The notes beneath the pieces are model-generated. The model did not search any database, was not told the origin of the DNA, and was given only the letters and a program-made list of their open reading frames with translations. The translations under genes were made by a program, and so were the position numbers. From Phytoseiulus persimilis (lineage: Eukaryota; Arthropoda; Arachnida; Mesostigmata; Phytoseiidae), in assembly GCA_037576195.1 (NCBI GenBank), contig CM075102.1, positions 34,840,745-34,904,744 on the forward strand: a stretch of DNA of 64,000 nucleotides, given 5' to 3'. This document shows positions 62,801 through 64,000 of this stretch, piece by piece (within the stretch, counting starts at the first letter, position 1; each line of letters opens with the position of its first letter).

Positions 62801-63780
62801 ATCGATCGAAAGATCCCTTCGTGGTTATCGCCCGCAGTTTTCGTGGACGCGATATCTATTTCGATTCAACTCCTCTCTCGAAGCCAAGAAATATTGAGCC
62901 TGGCGATGGGAACACCACTGCAAGGCTTTCTGACATATATGCCAACTCAAATTGCGTCGATATCTCAATTGGCCCCACAGACGTGAACCTCGTGAAGAGA
63001 GTGCTTCGAGATTGAACAGGCGGCTCGTGAGACTCGTACCTATCGATCAATCACACTTGTATCCAGCTCACCTTCTCCAAGGGAGAAACTTTCTCCAAGG
63101 CGATTTTGTACTCCTCGGAAATCTTGTTGCATTCTTGGCTCAGAAATTCATTTTGACGCTTCAACTCCGCAACGATCGTCCTCGCCGAAGAGGACGCCCT
63201 GCGCTCGTTTATGAGAGAGCTTACCAATTCGCTGGAAAGCAAAACCCCAGTGACATGTGTGCTTCTCCGGACTCAACTGAACCACTGATCAAATCCCAGG
63301 GAATCAGACTCGGAAATTATATTCTCGTCCTCGGTAGAGAACTGAGTGGTACTTTACGCGGTGAATTTCAATAACCTGTAGCGTGTACTCACTGTTGATT
63401 TTTTATCAAGTCATTGATGAGCTTCGCGCGCTGGAACATATTGAAACTTGAATTGAGCCACAAGCATCACCCGGAACAACCTTGAAGACTCATTCAATAT
63501 CCCTGACAGATATCCTCGAAGCATTCTCGCCTTCAGGTTCTCTAGATGCTCAACAGAAATGGGGAAAGCAATCATGTGGGCGCGATGACAAGTGGGTAGT
63601 TCGAATACCCCATTAAATGAGCCCAAATATCTGAGACGGTCGTCTCACACTGACTGTCATTGAGCGTGAATTTAGAATTTTGTGGTTCCTTGCGATAGAA
63701 CGAGTGTGTGCCTGCGCTTGGAAACTACTCACCTCCGCGATCGAAGAGCAAGTGGAACAATTTTTCAACTCTTCAGACAT
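50812..63780 (-). CDS. ICE1: ICE1-like little elongation complex subunit 1
   Basis: Scaffold of the little elongation complex that supports snRNA gene transcription in the nucleus. Exons in order: 63,733-63,780; 63,393-63,430; 63,072-63,231; 62,555-62,717; at least one unseen exon (phase 1 to 0); 55,599-55,743; 54,754-55,429; 54,368-54,664; 54,081-54,269; 53,635-53,970; 52,115-53,576; 51,699-51,936; 51,238-51,585; 50,812-51,155. The visible part is about 1,480 residues against about 2,270 in human. The N-terminus has a Cys-x2-Cys (NCSTC) then about 125 residues of coiled coil with the family-like KVSPLEK. The middle is disordered: Ser-rich acidic stretches, a Lys6 run, and many Ser/Thr-Pro sites. 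The last 350 residues form a helical domain (AGWPQCLE, SRLALQSLEVMLILLGDV, TVESLIDLKARLKD) resembling the human ICE1 C-terminus, then a basic tail (KRKRKTR). Assignment rests on N-terminal and C-terminal similarity from memory; the 54,368 donor is the least certain border. Confidence 0.75.
57877..58128 (-). CDS. Candidate small secreted protein, 83 residues, unknown family
   Basis: I do not recognise this protein. The frame from the ATG at 58,126-58,128 gives MRCAPCLFTCVLSVVSTIDM, a hydrophobic leader like a signal peptide, then a stretch alternating hydrophobic and polar residues (HSGTVYLIVIRKK) as in a beta-rich domain, ending in TGA. Third codon positions are rich in G and C. The frame stays open for 69 more codons upstream, so an exon of a longer protein is possible. 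It lies inside the long ICE1 intron on the ICE1 strand. No splice or poly(A) signal supports it. Confidence 0.2.
   Translation of the reverse strand: MRCAPCLFTCVLSVVSTIDMGVVLACESRNYLGILCTMNVDNVAALKLGRIHSGTVYLIVIRKKAPARETFVNLSFLALAYED
58936..59721 (+). CDS. Single-pass membrane protein with one immunoglobulin domain, intronless
   Basis: A 261-residue predicted cell-surface protein. The start ATG at 58,936 has context CCAGATGGAG and opens a signal peptide (METTARIFVWSCLVLWTLAR, about residues 1-21). Residues 40-90 are a Ser/Thr/Ala-rich stalk. Residues 95-190 form an Ig domain with the two core cysteines at 124 and 167, the core tryptophan at 139 and the classic DSGEYTC at 161-167. Extra cysteines (87, 92, 174, 175) may give more disulfides. 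There are Asn-x-Ser/Thr sites near 80, 107, 143 and 158. A hydrophobic membrane span covers about 191-215, followed by KKKRY and a 45-residue cytoplasmic tail. It is a single exon nested in the long ICE1 intron on the opposite strand, which may mean a retrocopy. The exact family is unknown; adhesion or receptor roles are inference. Confidence 0.62.
   Translation: METTARIFVWSCLVLWTLARAVPSHDPPPNQDITLIDRASDAETSAITMSTNGDLLSSEVSAISSSASSGRRAETQPAANSSTANMCAPALCDAQSTLAVTVDPVGNETGHVSRASGLPVSLSCALLTQGRHIPLPIIWRLPNGTEIASGSIYISSVNLTDSGEYTCFLAPNECCADVRPARVLLQVYELSATAGTLLMISVLSPIGVLAIVFIYSQKKKRYQSWLNHEMLAASSSNGDSTPRSTLSRDMQTNNRKYLLNS
61061..61073 (+). repeat. Target-site duplication, left copy
   Basis: GGTCGCGAGCAGC, identical to 61,853-61,865 immediately after the poly(A) tail. 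Thirteen bases match exactly and the next base differs, as expected for a LINE insertion. Confidence 0.9.
61074..61852 (+). mobile_element. 5'-truncated R1/Jockey-like non-LTR retrotransposon
   Basis: A 779-bp LINE tail inserted in an ICE1 intron. It begins inside the C-terminal part of ORF2 (reverse transcriptase polyprotein): ISKWQAERDTSTKG, then PHIKKWMDRKHGELSYHTNQ, LTAHGCFQSYLHRI and the terminal zinc knuckle C-x2-C-x9-H-x4-C ending HTVLKCPAL. This order is typical of R1-clade and related elements. The frame drifts near 61,440: the expected helical tail continues in the +1 frame, while the original frame runs to a stop at 61,564, so a frameshift is likely. The 3' UTR has three 29-bp repeats and ends in an A-rich tail (61,832-61,852). 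Perfect 13-bp duplications flank it, so the insertion is probably recent. It cannot move on its own. Confidence 0.9.
61613..61699 (+). repeat. Three 29-bp tandem repeats in the LINE 3' UTR
   Basis: Three adjacent 29-bp copies starting AGGAACAACTTGGAAGCAAT. The middle copy differs at one base (CTAGG for CTTGG). Short 3' UTR repeats are common in R1 and Jockey-like elements and may matter for recognition by the reverse transcriptase. Confidence 0.95.
61853..61865 (+). repeat. Target-site duplication, right copy
   Basis: GGTCGCGAGCAGC directly after the A-rich tail of the LINE, matching the left copy at 61,061-61,073 base for base. Confidence 0.9.
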
Positions 63781-64000
63781 CTTCTACAGGAACGTTTCCA
63801 CTAATTCCGACCTCTTGCGGTGCATAAACATCTGAGTAATCTCACTAACTAATAATTCCGCATTTTCGTCTTAATTCTCGCGCAAATCAGATGACTGGCA
63901 GAGGCGCACTAGATGGAGAACGCGGAGCGCCGCGCGCCTCCCTCCGGAGATGGAATCTGCTGGGCTTCACTGAGCTCTCCGACGATCGTGATTGAAGCAC
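63781..64000 (-). promoter_or_regulatory. ICE1 upstream region
   Basis: The 220 bp before the ICE1 start codon should carry its 5' UTR and part of its promoter. I see no TATA box and no further open frame. Function is inferred from position. Confidence 0.35.

Overview
The window is nuclear DNA of an animal. Genes are split by GT-AG introns, several of them only 58-135 bp long, and polyadenylation signals are present. ICE1 (little elongation complex subunit 1), ADA2b and YJU2B/CCDC130 are all animal-type proteins. The introns, the R1/Jockey-like retrotransposon tail and the fold-back element fit an arthropod, possibly a chelicerate, but that placement is inference. No organelle, viral or bacterial signature is visible.

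Layout. Positions 1-31,575 are a gene-poor stretch holding only weak coding candidates, simple repeats and a decayed minisatellite. From 31.6 kb on, genes are close together: a six-exon major facilitator superfamily (MFS) transporter (31,576-38,241, +); a two-exon 65-residue membrane protein (38,997-40,261, +); ADA2b (41,037-44,977, -); YJU2B (45,978-48,141, +); a fold-back DNA transposon (49,558-50,412); and ICE1 (50,812-63,780, -). The longest ICE1 intron region, about 6.8 kb, contains an intronless immunoglobulin-domain membrane protein on the opposite strand and a 5'-truncated LINE insertion with a perfect 13-bp target-site duplication.

How the genes relate. Three of the six genes serve nuclear RNA production: ADA2b in SAGA-type histone acetylation, YJU2B in splicing, and ICE1 in snRNA transcription by the little elongation complex. 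ADA2b and YJU2B are head to head with about 1 kb between start codons, so they may share a promoter. The small membrane protein gene and ADA2b are tail to tail, with poly(A) signals about 230 bp apart. Exon models were built by hand by matching reading phase at GT/AG sites. YJU2B, ADA2b, the MFS gene and the small gene close fully in phase. ICE1 lacks at least one exon between 55,744 and 62,554.
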